From Polyangium mundeleinium (lineage in GTDB: Bacteria > Myxococcota_A > Polyangia > Polyangiales > Polyangiaceae), in NCBI RefSeq assembly GCF_028369105.1, contig NZ_JAQNDO010000001.1, positions 12,432,501-12,496,500 on the forward strand: a stretch of DNA of 64,000 nucleotides, given 5' to 3'. Shown here piece by piece: positions 40,881 through 48,724 of this stretch; positions within the stretch are counted from its first letter, which is position 1; each line of letters starts with the position of its first letter. The notes beneath the pieces are model-generated. The model ran no database searches, was not told where the DNA came from, and worked only from the letters and a program-made list of their open reading frames with translations. A program made the translations under genes and the position numbers.

Positions 40881-43412
40881 ATGACGTCCCCCACCGCGAA
40901 CACGCCCTCGCCGAGCACGCCTGCGGATGGCACTGCGGCTGCGCAGGAGCCCGCTCGTTACGTTCACGCCGAGGCCGAGCCCCGCTGGCAGCGCTTCTGG
41001 GAGGAGACCGGCGTCTTCCGCGCCGTTCGCCATGAAGGTCGGCCCAAGCGGTACGTGCTCGACATGTTCCCCTATCCCTCGGGCGCGGGCCTCCACGTCG
41101 GGCACCCCGAGGGCTACACGGCGACCGACATCTTCTGCCGCTACAGCCGCATGAAGGGGTTCGACGTCCTGCATCCGATGGGCTGGGACGCCTTCGGCTT
41201 GCCTGCCGAGCAGTACGCGATCCAGACCGGCACCCACCCCGCCGAGACCACGCGCAAGAACATCGACACGTTCCGGCGCCAGCTCAAGATGCTCGGCTTC
41301 AGCTACGACTGGGAGCGCGAGTTCGGCACCATCGACGAGAACTACGTCCGCTGGACCCAGTGGATCTTCGTCAAGCTCTTCGAACGCGGCCTCGCCTATC
41401 AGGACAAAGTCCTCGTCAACTGGTGCCCCGCCCTCGGCACCGTCCTCGCCAACGAGGAGGTCATCGACGGCAAGAGCGAGCGCGGCGGTCACCCCGTCGT
41501 CCGCACCCCGCTGCGCCAGTGGATGCTCCGCATCACCGCCTACGCCGACCGCCTCGCCGAGGATCTCGCCCTCCTCCAGTGGCCCGAAGGCACCGTCACC
41601 GCCCAGCGAAACTGGATCGGTCGATCCGAGGGCGCGACCATTTCGTTCGACGTCCAAGGGTTCGAGGGCGCAAAGATCGACGTGTTCACGACGCGCCCCG
41701 ACACGCTGCTCGGGTGTACGTACGTCGTGCTCGCGCCCGAGCACGCGCTCGTCTCGAAGGTCACCTCGGCCGAGAACATCGACGCCGTGCGCGCGTATGT
41801 CGAGGCCACTGCACGCAAGAGTGACTTCGAACGCACCGCCGTCGTGAAGACCAAGACCGGCGTCCCCACGGGCGCGATGGCGATCCACCCGATCACCGGC
41901 GTGGCCGTGCCCATCTGGGTCGCCGACTACGTCATCGGTAGCTACGGCACGGGCGCGGTCATGGCCGTCCCGGCCCACGACGAGCGCGACTTCGCGTTCG
42001 CCAAGGCGTTCGAGCTGCCGATCATCGAGGTCGTGAGCCCCGACGGAAAGCTCCACGATTCGCTCGACGCGGCCTACGTCGACGCGGGCGTCCTCGTGCG
42101 GAGCGGCAAGTTCGACGGCCTCAAGTCCACCGATGGCAAGCGCGCCATCGTGGACGAGCTCGTCACCTTGGGCAAAGGCGCGCAGAAGGTCACGTACAAG
42201 CTGCGCGACTGGGTGTTTTCCCGGCAGCGGTACTGGGGCGAGCCGATCCCGGTCTACTTCCCCGTCGAGATGAAGGATCCGGCCGGTGACCCGCGCAAGG
42301 GCGACGAGCACGTGATCCTCTACGACAAACCCATCGCCGTCGCCGAGAGCGAGCTGCCCCTGCGCCTGCCCAACCTCGTCGATTTCCGCCCCGGCGACGA
42401 CCCGCAGGGTCCGCTCGCCCGCGCGGTCGATTGGAGGTTCTTCCAGAAAGACGGGCAGTGGTACGCGCGCGAGACGAACACGATGCCGCAATGGGCGGGC
42501 TCGTGCTGGTACTACCTGCGTTTCCTCGACCCGAAGAACGACACCGAGGCGTGGAGCCAGAAGGCCTATGACGATTGGATGCCCGTCGACCTCTACGTCG
42601 GCGGCGGCGAGCACGCCGTGCTCCACCTGCTCTACGCGCGCTTTTGGCACAAGGTGCTGTTCGACATCGGCAAGGTGAAACACCCCGAGCCGTTCATGAA
42701 GCTCGTCCACCAGGGCCTCATCCTGGGCGAGGACAGCGAGAAGATGTCGAAATCGCGCGGCAACGTGGTGAACCCCGACGACATCGTGAAGGCCTACGGC
42801 GCCGATTGCCTGCGCCTCTACGAGATGTTCATGGGCCCGCTCGAAGCGGTCAAACCCTGGCAATCCGCGCAGATCCAGGGCGTCGTCCGCTTCCGCGACC
42901 GCATCTTCTCGATCCTCACGGGCCGGCCCCTGGTCGACACCATCGATGACGCCACGAAGCGCCTCGTCCACAAGACCATCAAGAAGGTCACGGAGGACAT
43001 CGAGACGCTCTCGTTCAACACGGCGATCTCGGCGATGATGGTTCTCCTGAACCACCTCGGCGCACTGAAGGAGCTGCCGCGGGAGGCAGCGCGGGGTCTT
43101 TTGATCTGCGTCTCGCCGTTCGCGCCGCACGTGGCCGAGGAGGTTTGGCGCCTGTGGGGCAACGAGCGTTCGATCGCGCTCGAAGCCTGGCCCACGTTCG
43201 ATCCGACGCTCTGCGTCGACGACGTGATCGAGATGGCCGTGCAGGTGAACGGCAAGGTTCGCGGCCGCGTGACGCTGCCCGTCAAGGCCAGCGAAGACGA
43301 GGCCCGTAACGCCGCGCTCACAGCCGAGGGTGTCTCGGCGTTCACGGCCGGCAAAACGTTGAAAAAGTTTATCTACGTACCCGGCAAGATCGTGAATCTC
43401 GTCGTCGCCTGA
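40881..43412 (+). CDS. leuS: Leucyl-tRNA synthetase
   Basis: An 843-residue class I aminoacyl-tRNA synthetase. Diagnostic segments: FPYPSGAGLHVGHPEGYTAT (HIGH motif), HPMGWDAFGLPAEQYAI, the editing domain starting around GATISFDVQG with RPDTLLG and MAVPAHDERDF, then CWYYLRFLDP, VDLYVGGGEHAVLHLLYARF, and EDSEKMSKSRGN (KMSKS motif). The C-terminal tail VQVNGKVRGRVTLP and FIYVPGKIVNLVVA completes the tRNA-binding domain. Length is normal and all motifs are intact, so this should be the housekeeping enzyme. About 15 Ala/Pro/Thr-rich residues precede the conserved start. The 124-bp upstream gap probably holds its promoter. Confidence 0.98.
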   Translation: MTSPTANTPSPSTPADGTAAAQEPARYVHAEAEPRWQRFWEETGVFRAVRHEGRPKRYVLDMFPYPSGAGLHVGHPEGYTATDIFCRYSRMKGFDVLHPMGWDAFGLPAEQYAIQTGTHPAETTRKNIDTFRRQLKMLGFSYDWEREFGTIDENYVRWTQWIFVKLFERGLAYQDKVLVNWCPALGTVLANEEVIDGKSERGGHPVVRTPLRQWMLRITAYADRLAEDLALLQWPEGTVTAQRNWIGRSEGATISFDVQGFEGAKIDVFTTRPDTLLGCTYVVLAPEHALVSKVTSAENIDAVRAYVEATARKSDFERTAVVKTKTGVPTGAMAIHPITGVAVPIWVADYVIGSYGTGAVMAVPAHDERDFAFAKAFELPIIEVVSPDGKLHDSLDAAYVDAGVLVRSGKFDGLKSTDGKRAIVDELVTLGKGAQKVTYKLRDWVFSRQRYWGEPIPVYFPVEMKDPAGDPRKGDEHVILYDKPIAVAESELPLRLPNLVDFRPGDDPQGPLARAVDWRFFQKDGQWYARETNTMPQWAGSCWYYLRFLDPKNDTEAWSQKAYDDWMPVDLYVGGGEHAVLHLLYARFWHKVLFDIGKVKHPEPFMKLVHQGLILGEDSEKMSKSRGNVVNPDDIVKAYGADCLRLYEMFMGPLEAVKPWQSAQIQGVVRFRDRIFSILTGRPLVDTIDDATKRLVHKTIKKVTEDIETLSFNTAISAMMVLLNHLGALKELPREAARGLLICVSPFAPHVAEEVWRLWGNERSIALEAWPTFDPTLCVDDVIEMAVQVNGKVRGRVTLPVKASEDEARNAALTAEGVSAFTAGKTLKKFIYVPGKIVNLVVA

Positions 43413-43427
43413 GCGTCCCATCCACAC

Positions 43428-44051
43428 ATGAAAACTGCACGCTTGCTTCCCCTCGTCCCCGCCCTCGCCTTCGCCATGCTCGCGCCGCTCGCCGCCGGCT
43501 GCTCGAGCGACCCCGTGTTCGTCCGCGGCTCGGAGGTCAAGGGGCTCGACGACCCGCCGATGAGCACCGGCATCGACAAGCGCGACATGGAGCAGCTCCT
43601 CCACGAGAACATGAAGCACCTCGTGGCCTCGCCCCTCGCCAAGGCCTGGGCCGACGCGGGCGACAAGCCCACGCTGGCGATCTTCCCGATGCTCAACGAG
43701 ACGAGCCAGCACGTCGACAGCCAGCTCCAGGCAGTGCTCTCCGACGCCGAGACGTTCATGGTGAACTCGCAGCTCGTCACGGTCGTGAGCCGCGAGCGGC
43801 AGAACCAGATGATCGCCGAGGTCGAGCGGCAGAACGGCGGCCAGTTCGATCCGAACCACGCGGCCCAGTACGGCCGTCAGCTCGGCGCGAAGTACTACAT
43901 GACCGGCAAGGTCTACACCTCGGACGAGCGCACGGCCGGCGGGCGGCGCGTGCAATACTTCATGTTCATGCAGGTCATCGAGACCGAGACGAGCGCGGTG
44001 CGCTGGCAAAACAAGGCGGCCTTCACGAAGGCCCTGCTCAACCAGGATTGA
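43428..44051 (+). CDS. LpoB-like lipoprotein (penicillin-binding-protein activator family)
   Basis: A 207-residue protein with a signal peptide and lipobox, MLAPLAAGCSS. The mature region matches the LpoB/YcfM family: KPTLAIFPMLNETSQHVD, LQAVLSDAETFMVNSQLVTVV, AQYGRQLGAKYYMTGKVYTS and YFMFMQVIETETSAVRWQ. In E. coli, LpoB is an outer-membrane lipoprotein that activates PBP1b; the same fold also occurs in lipoproteins of other roles. It starts 15 bp after leuS and is followed 1 bp later by a COG3014-like lipoprotein, an association seen in other genomes together with CsgG-like proteins. Confidence 0.87.
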   Translation: MKTARLLPLVPALAFAMLAPLAAGCSSDPVFVRGSEVKGLDDPPMSTGIDKRDMEQLLHENMKHLVASPLAKAWADAGDKPTLAIFPMLNETSQHVDSQLQAVLSDAETFMVNSQLVTVVSRERQNQMIAEVERQNGGQFDPNHAAQYGRQLGAKYYMTGKVYTSDERTAGGRRVQYFMFMQVIETETSAVRWQNKAAFTKALLNQD

Positions 44052-44052
44052 C

Positions 44053-45453
44053 GTGCGCCCGCTCCTCGGCCTCCGGCGCGCGGCCAGCGTGATCACGTTC
44101 GCGCTCGGCGCACTCGCGAACGCGGGCTGCGCCGGGCACGAGGTGCGCGTGCGCGACTCGCTCATCGCGCTCGATCGCGGCTCGATGGATCAAGCGGTCG
44201 CCGCGCTCGATCGCGAGCTCGGCGTGAAGTCGCCGGGCGAGCTCCCGCCCGTCACGCGCGACGAGGCGCTGCTCCTGCTCGACCGCGGCAGCATCCACCT
44301 CGCGATGGGCAAGTACGAGCGCGCCTCGCGTGACTTCGGCGCCGCGGATCAGGCCATCGAGGTGCTCGACCTCTCGACGAGCAAAGCGGCGGACCTCGGT
44401 CGCTACGTGTTCTCGGACGACGCGGGGCCGTACAAGGCGCCTGCATACGAAAAACTCCTGCTGAACACGCTCAACATGCTGAGCTACCTCGCGCGGCACG
44501 ACCTCAACGGGGCGCGCGTGGAGGCGCGGCGGCTCGCGGTGATGCAGAAGTACATCGAGAGCCAGCACGACGAGGGCGCGCTGCTCGGGCTCGGGAGTTA
44601 CCTCGCAGGTTTTACGTACGAGAAGTCGAAGCAACGCGACGAGGCGCTCCTGCACTACGACGAGGCGCTCGAATACGCGCCGTACAAGTCGCTGCGGGAT
44701 CCACTCCGCGCGCTGACGCGCGGGCAGAAGACGACGCACGAGGCCGTCGACGCGCTCGTGGAGGGCGCGGAGCCGCTCCCGCCCGTGGAGGAGACGGGCG
44801 AGGCAGAGCTCCTGGTCGTCGTGGGCTTCGGGCGGGTGCCGTCGAAGACGCCGGTGCGGATCCCGATCGGCATGGCGATGCAGATCGTGGGGAACGAGCT
44901 GTCGCCGATGGAGCGCAGGGAGGTCGATTCACTCGTGCTCCAGGGCGCGGTCGCGTGGATCAACTACCCCACGCTGGGCCAGGGCCGCGGGGGGTACGAG
45001 GTGCCGAAGGCGTCGCTCGGCGAGGAGATCTTGCCGATGGAGCAGGCGCTCGACGTGGAAGGCGAGGTGCGGTCGGCCTGGCACAAGCGCGAGGGGACAC
45101 TCGTGCTCGCAGCGATCACGCGGCTGCTCGCGCGCACGGCAGCGAGCGTGGCCGTGGCAGGCGCGACGGCGGCGGGGATCAACGCCGCGCAGGACGATCG
45201 GCAGCGCCGCGATGGGAGTGCGGAGGCCGTGGGCATGCTGCTCGGCTTCGCCACGAGCCTGACGATGTCGGCGCTCGACACGCCCGACACGCGCTCATGG
45301 TCGACCTTGCCGGCGCGAATCGCGATCGCAAGGACGCGCGTTCCTGCGGGGAAACATGCGATCACGCTCGAAGTGCGCGGGCAGCGGAGAACGTTTGACG
45401 TCCAAGTAGACGCGGGCGGCTGGGCGCTCGTGCCGTTCTTCGTGCTGCGCTGA
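44053..45453 (+). CDS. COG3014-like lipoprotein with TPR-like region
   Basis: A 466-residue protein with a GTG start at 44053, one base after the LpoB-like stop. A lipobox (ALANAGCAG) follows the signal peptide. Residues 50-230 are helical repeats (LLLLDRGSIHLAMGKYERAS, SKQRDEALLHYDEALEYAPY) like TPRs. The later part contains ELLVVVGFGRVPSKTPVRIP, a short hydrophobic alanine/glycine stretch (TAASVAVAGATAAGINAAQ) and a beta-rich C-terminus. This order resembles the poorly characterised COG3014 lipoproteins that accompany LpoB/CsgG-like genes. A role in envelope assembly is inferred from that company only. Confidence 0.75.
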   Translation: MRPLLGLRRAASVITFALGALANAGCAGHEVRVRDSLIALDRGSMDQAVAALDRELGVKSPGELPPVTRDEALLLLDRGSIHLAMGKYERASRDFGAADQAIEVLDLSTSKAADLGRYVFSDDAGPYKAPAYEKLLLNTLNMLSYLARHDLNGARVEARRLAVMQKYIESQHDEGALLGLGSYLAGFTYEKSKQRDEALLHYDEALEYAPYKSLRDPLRALTRGQKTTHEAVDALVEGAEPLPPVEETGEAELLVVVGFGRVPSKTPVRIPIGMAMQIVGNELSPMERREVDSLVLQGAVAWINYPTLGQGRGGYEVPKASLGEEILPMEQALDVEGEVRSAWHKREGTLVLAAITRLLARTAASVAVAGATAAGINAAQDDRQRRDGSAEAVGMLLGFATSLTMSALDTPDTRSWSTLPARIAIARTRVPAGKHAITLEVRGQRRTFDVQVDAGGWALVPFFVLR

Positions 45454-45461
45454 TTCGCGGA

Positions 45462-46289
45462 CTACTCGAAGCGACGCCCACTCGCGCAGCCGATGTTGAC
45501 CGTCAGCTCGAAGGCGCCCTCGGACCAGTACTTCGTGATCGCGTCGCTCACGTAGCGGAAGCCGGCCTCGACGGCGCCCGGATCGGCTTCGAGCAGCGCG
45601 CGCATGTCGGGGAAGACGATCATCTGCGCGATCGGATCTTCCAGGAACTCCTTGCCGCTGTTGAACGCGACGCCGATGAGCTGCACGTCGACGTCGACCT
45701 CGCCGAGCCCGACCTTCTCGAGCTCCTCCGAGAGCGACTCGATCGTCGGGCGGCTCGCCGCCGCGACCTCGACGGCCTTGCCGAAATCCGCGAGGTCCTG
45801 CCGCAACGCGTACTCGCGCAACATGTCGTAAATCTCAGGGAACGAGCCGCGCACGGGCAGCGCGACGAGGCCCTGCCCGCCGACGACGAGGATGCGACGG
45901 AGCTCGGCGAGCAGCGCATACCGCGCCTGCGCGCTCACGACCGGATGCACGAGCAAGCCGTGCGTGAAGCTCGCGTCGGGCAGCGGCAAGGGCATGCCCG
46001 TCGCGAGTTCGAGGCTCACGTGCACGCCCGAAAGCTCCGACGCCTTCGCACGCGCGAGCGTGAGCGCCTCGGGCGAAGGATCGACGCCGACGATGTTCGC
46101 TTCCGGCAGCTTCTCCGCGATCATCGGCTCGACGTACCCCGTGCGGCAGCCGATGTCGGCCACGGCCGCCGGGGAGTACGGGATCACCATCTCCACCGCG
46201 GCCGTGCCGAAATTCGCGAGGTATCGCGGGATGACCGACGTATCGAAGACCGCCGCCTCCGCCCCCGTGAGCGGGGTCCCGAGACTCAC
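45462..46289 (-). CDS. SAM-dependent methyltransferase
   Basis: A 275-residue class I methyltransferase. Motif I is VADIGCRTGYVEP, followed by NIVGVDPSPEALTLARAKA (motif II acidic residue), and a motif IV-like region LLVHPVVSA with LLAELRRILVVGGQGLVALPV, as in ubiE/methyltransf_11 families. The substrate is unknown. It overlaps the stop of the HEAT-repeat gene by an ATGA, so the two proteins are made together. Its C-terminal 80 residues (FLEDPIAQMIVFPDMRALLE) are not a motif I recognise. Confidence 0.87.
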   Translation of the reverse strand: MSLGTPLTGAEAAVFDTSVIPRYLANFGTAAVEMVIPYSPAAVADIGCRTGYVEPMIAEKLPEANIVGVDPSPEALTLARAKASELSGVHVSLELATGMPLPLPDASFTHGLLVHPVVSAQARYALLAELRRILVVGGQGLVALPVRGSFPEIYDMLREYALRQDLADFGKAVEVAAASRPTIESLSEELEKVGLGEVDVDVQLIGVAFNSGKEFLEDPIAQMIVFPDMRALLEADPGAVEAGFRYVSDAITKYWSEGAFELTVNIGCASGRRFE

Positions 46290-46978
46290 GAAGCTCTCCC
46301 GTTCCCGCCGTTTTCTTCGTCCTCACCACCAACGGCTTCGAGCATCTCGAGCGCTTCCTCGGCGAGCTCGCCGATCGTGACCTCGGTCGTCGCGTCCGAG
46401 CCGTCCTCTTCGAGCTCGACCGTGCGCGTGTCGTCGACGAGCGGCTCGATGAGCCGGGCCGATGCCGGGTCGCCGATCTGCACGAGCGCCTCGATCGCAG
46501 CCGCAACCGCGTCGGCGTCGCCGTGCTTCAAGAACTGGCCGATCACCTTGGGGACGCCGGGCTCGGGGACCTCGGCGAGGATGTACGGGAGCTCAGGCAA
46601 CGCGGGCGAGCCGACGGGCAGACGCCGCAGCGCGCGTTCGACGCCCAGCGCGACCTCCTTGAACCGCTCGAAGCTGAGCTCCTCGAGCTGCTCGCCCGCT
46701 GCGCGACGCGCCTCCGGGTGCTCGGACGAAAGGACGTCGATCATCGCATCGACGACCCGCGGTCCCTGGAGCTCGCCGAGCAGCGCCGCGATCCGTACGA
46801 GCCGCAGCGCGGACTCGTCTTCGTCGCTCTCCTTGAGGGCGACCGCGATCGCATCGGTGAGCACGTCGAGGAGCACACCTTCGGTTTTGTCGGCGAGCTC
46901 GTCATGCACGCGGCGAACGGTGCGCTCGGCGTCGAAGAGCGCGTTCAGAGACTTTTCGATCGAGGAGCGGTCTTGCAC
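46286..46978 (-). CDS. HEAT-repeat-like protein
   Basis: About 230 residues from the GTG at 46978 (reading QDRSSIEKSLNALFDAERTV after the start); an in-frame ATG at 47029 would add 17 residues that look non-natural, so the exact start is uncertain. The chain is almost all helical, with repeats such as LRLVRIAALLGELQGPRVVD, AMIDVLSSEHPEARRAAGEQ and EALVQIGDPASARLIEPLVD that fit HEAT/armadillo pairs, and ends in an acidic tail rich in Glu/Asp/Gly. These are protein-binding scaffolds. It is translationally coupled to the methyltransferase, so it may present that enzyme's protein substrate (inference). Confidence 0.78.
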   Translation of the reverse strand: MQDRSSIEKSLNALFDAERTVRRVHDELADKTEGVLLDVLTDAIAVALKESDEDESALRLVRIAALLGELQGPRVVDAMIDVLSSEHPEARRAAGEQLEELSFERFKEVALGVERALRRLPVGSPALPELPYILAEVPEPGVPKVIGQFLKHGDADAVAAAIEALVQIGDPASARLIEPLVDDTRTVELEEDGSDATTEVTIGELAEEALEMLEAVGGEDEENGGNGRAS

Positions 46979-47133
46979 GAAGACAGGAGCTATCAACAGC
47001 CTCGTGCCGACGCAAGCCGCGGCGCCCATGGACGCGCGGCAGGGCCCCCCTGAACGTTCGTAGGGCCCCGTCCCCGACGGCGGCGCGGTCCTCCGCTCGA
47101 ACGGCGCTTCGGCCTGGGCTATACCGAAGGGCG

Positions 47134-47937
47134 ATGCAGCCGCTCGTCCGGGCCGCCGCCTTCGCCGCCCTGCTCGCGGCCCTCGGCGCGCTCGGGAAAA
47201 CCCCCCGGGCGAAGGCGCCCGAGCCCGCGAAAGCGCCCTCCCCGGTCGCCCCGGGCGTGGCCGCGTCGTGTGGCCCGCGCACGTTGCCCGAGGGTGACGT
47301 GTGCATCCCCCTGCCCCCGCCGGGTCGGGCGCCGCAGCCGGACGGGCGCGAAGAGCTCCCGGAGGACACCACGACCGCGGCGGAGCGGAGCACGCTCGTC
47401 CCGCGCCGGCCGGAGCGGCCCGTCGCGGTCGCGGCCTATCGCTTCCCGCTGACGGCCGAGGCAGCGCCGTCGGTGCTCGCGGGGCTCGATCGACCGTTCG
47501 ACCTCTCGCTCGAAGCGGGAGACGTTTCGCCCGGCCCCGGCGCCGTGCTGCTCGATGCGTCGAGCGGAGATGCGGTCGTGTCGCTGTCGCTCGAAGGGCA
47601 GGAGGGGCCGGCGGAGGTCGCGTTTGTCGGGGATATGCTCGGCGCGACGGTCGTCACGGCGCACCTCGTGCGCGACGGGGGCCGGCTGCGGCAGCTCTTG
47701 CTCGTACACGGAAACCTCGATCGGCCAAGCGAACGCGCGGTCGTTGGCGCGCCGCTCGAAGCGGGCGACGAGATCGGCTTCGTCGGCGACAGCGCCTTCC
47801 GCGGCCGCCCCGGCCTCTACCTCGAAGCGCGCCAGCTCCGCGAAGGCACGAGCCTCGGCGGCCTCGACGCCGCGCGGCTCCGGCAAGACATCGTCAGCGT
47901 CCCGATCGACGTGCGCAACGCCTTGCCCCTGCGCTGA
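47134..47937 (+). CDS. Exported protein with degenerate M23 (LytM-like) domain
   Basis: A 267-residue protein with a signal peptide (MQPLVRAAAFAALLAALGAL) and a Pro/Ala-rich linker. Residues about 150-245 follow the order of M23 peptidases: a GATVVTAHLV strand, LLLVHGNLD (where active enzymes have YxHL), GAPLEAGDEIGFVGDSAF (the G(D/E)xIGxxGxSG turn) and LYLEARQLR, where active enzymes have HLHFExR. The HxH zinc ligands are therefore missing, as in the non-catalytic LytM regulators EnvC and NlpD. If the homology is right it binds or regulates rather than cuts peptidoglycan. Its stop is 2 bp from the stop of the convergent regulator gene. Confidence 0.65.
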   Translation: MQPLVRAAAFAALLAALGALGKTPRAKAPEPAKAPSPVAPGVAASCGPRTLPEGDVCIPLPPPGRAPQPDGREELPEDTTTAAERSTLVPRRPERPVAVAAYRFPLTAEAAPSVLAGLDRPFDLSLEAGDVSPGPGAVLLDASSGDAVVSLSLEGQEGPAEVAFVGDMLGATVVTAHLVRDGGRLRQLLLVHGNLDRPSERAVVGAPLEAGDEIGFVGDSAFRGRPGLYLEARQLREGTSLGGLDAARLRQDIVSVPIDVRNALPLR

Positions 47938-47939
47938 TC

Positions 47940-48635
47940 TCAGGGCGCCAGCTTGTAGCCGTGCCCGTACACCGTCAGGATGTGCTGCGGTTTGTCCGGG
48001 GACTTCTCGACCTTCTTGCGCAGCTTGACGATGAAGTTGTCGACGGTGCGGTTCGTGGGGGACCCCTCGACGCCCCACACCTTCTGCAGGATCTCCTCGC
48101 GCGAGACGGGCTGGCCGACGCGCTCGTAGAGCAGGCGCAGGAGCTCGACCTCGTAGAACGAGAGCGGGCTCGACTTCGAGCCGCGCGCGACCGTGTGGGT
48201 CGTCATGTTGATCTTGGCCTGCCCGATCGTGAAGACCTCGGGCGTCGGATCGCCGGGCCCGCGCGTGGTGCGCCGGAAGATGGCGCGCATGCGAGCGATG
48301 AGCTCGCCCACGCTGAAGGGCTTCGTGACGTAGTCGTCGGCGCCCGCGTCGAGGCCGCGGATCTTGTCGAGCTCCTGGCCGCGCGCCGTCAGGATGATGA
48401 TCGGGATGAACGCATCCCAGCGACGCAGCTCCTCGCAGACCTTGAACCCGTTCGTGTCGGGGAGCATCAGGTCGAGCAGGATCGCCTGTGGCTTCTCCTG
48501 CCGCGCGAGCTGCACGCCCGCGTTGCCCGTGCCCGCCGAGACGACGGAGAACCCCTCGAACTCGAGCGCGTCGGTCAGGCCGAGGACGATGTGGGGCTCG
48601 TCCTCGATGATCAGGATCTTCTTTTTCGACGTCAC
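47940..48635 (-). CDS. OmpR/PhoB-family response regulator
   Basis: A 231-residue protein from the GTG at 48635. The receiver is intact: [15 protein letters not shown], the phosphorylated Asp in [26 protein letters not shown] and [10 protein letters not shown]. The C-terminal winged helix has [48 protein letters not shown] and [11 protein letters not shown], typical of OmpR/PhoB DNA binding. A second GTG at 48656 would place the start next to the T run of the terminator of the upstream gene, so 48635 is preferred. No histidine kinase is adjacent (orphan regulator). The Asp and Lys required for signalling are present. Confidence 0.92.
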   Translation of the reverse strand: MTSKKKILIIEDEPHIVLGLTDALEFEGFSVVSAGTGNAGVQLARQEKPQAILLDLMLPDTNGFKVCEELRRWDAFIPIIILTARGQELDKIRGLDAGADDYVTKPFSVGELIARMRAIFRRTTRGPGDPTPEVFTIGQAKINMTTHTVARGSKSSPLSFYEVELLRLLYERVGQPVSREEILQKVWGVEGSPTNRTVDNFIVKLRKKVEKSPDKPQHILTVYGHGYKLAP

Positions 48636-48663
48636 CTCAGGGCGCCGTCTTACCACAAAACGC

Positions 48664-48689
48664 GACGAGGCCCGATGCCGGGCCTCGTC
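48664..48689 (-). terminator. Rho-independent terminator of the VWA lipoprotein gene
   Basis: An 11-bp perfect stem, GACGAGGCCCG and CGGGCCTCGTC with a 4-nt loop, lies 35 bp beyond the stop of the VWA gene. On the minus strand it is followed by GCGTTTTG, giving the T run expected of an intrinsic terminator. Confidence 0.85.
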
Positions 48690-48724
48690 ACGTTCCTATC
48701 TCAGGCAGTCAGCTACAGTCGAGC

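Noticed and set aside
40668-44165. 1165-codon open frame on the minus strand
   Set aside because: It is antisense to leuS and the LpoB-like gene, which have unmistakable motifs. No signal, domain or ribosome-binding site supports it.
48636-48656. Longer OmpR-type regulator starting with the GTG at 48656
   Set aside because: It would start next to the T run of the upstream gene's terminator. The GTG at 48635 gives a more natural N-terminus.
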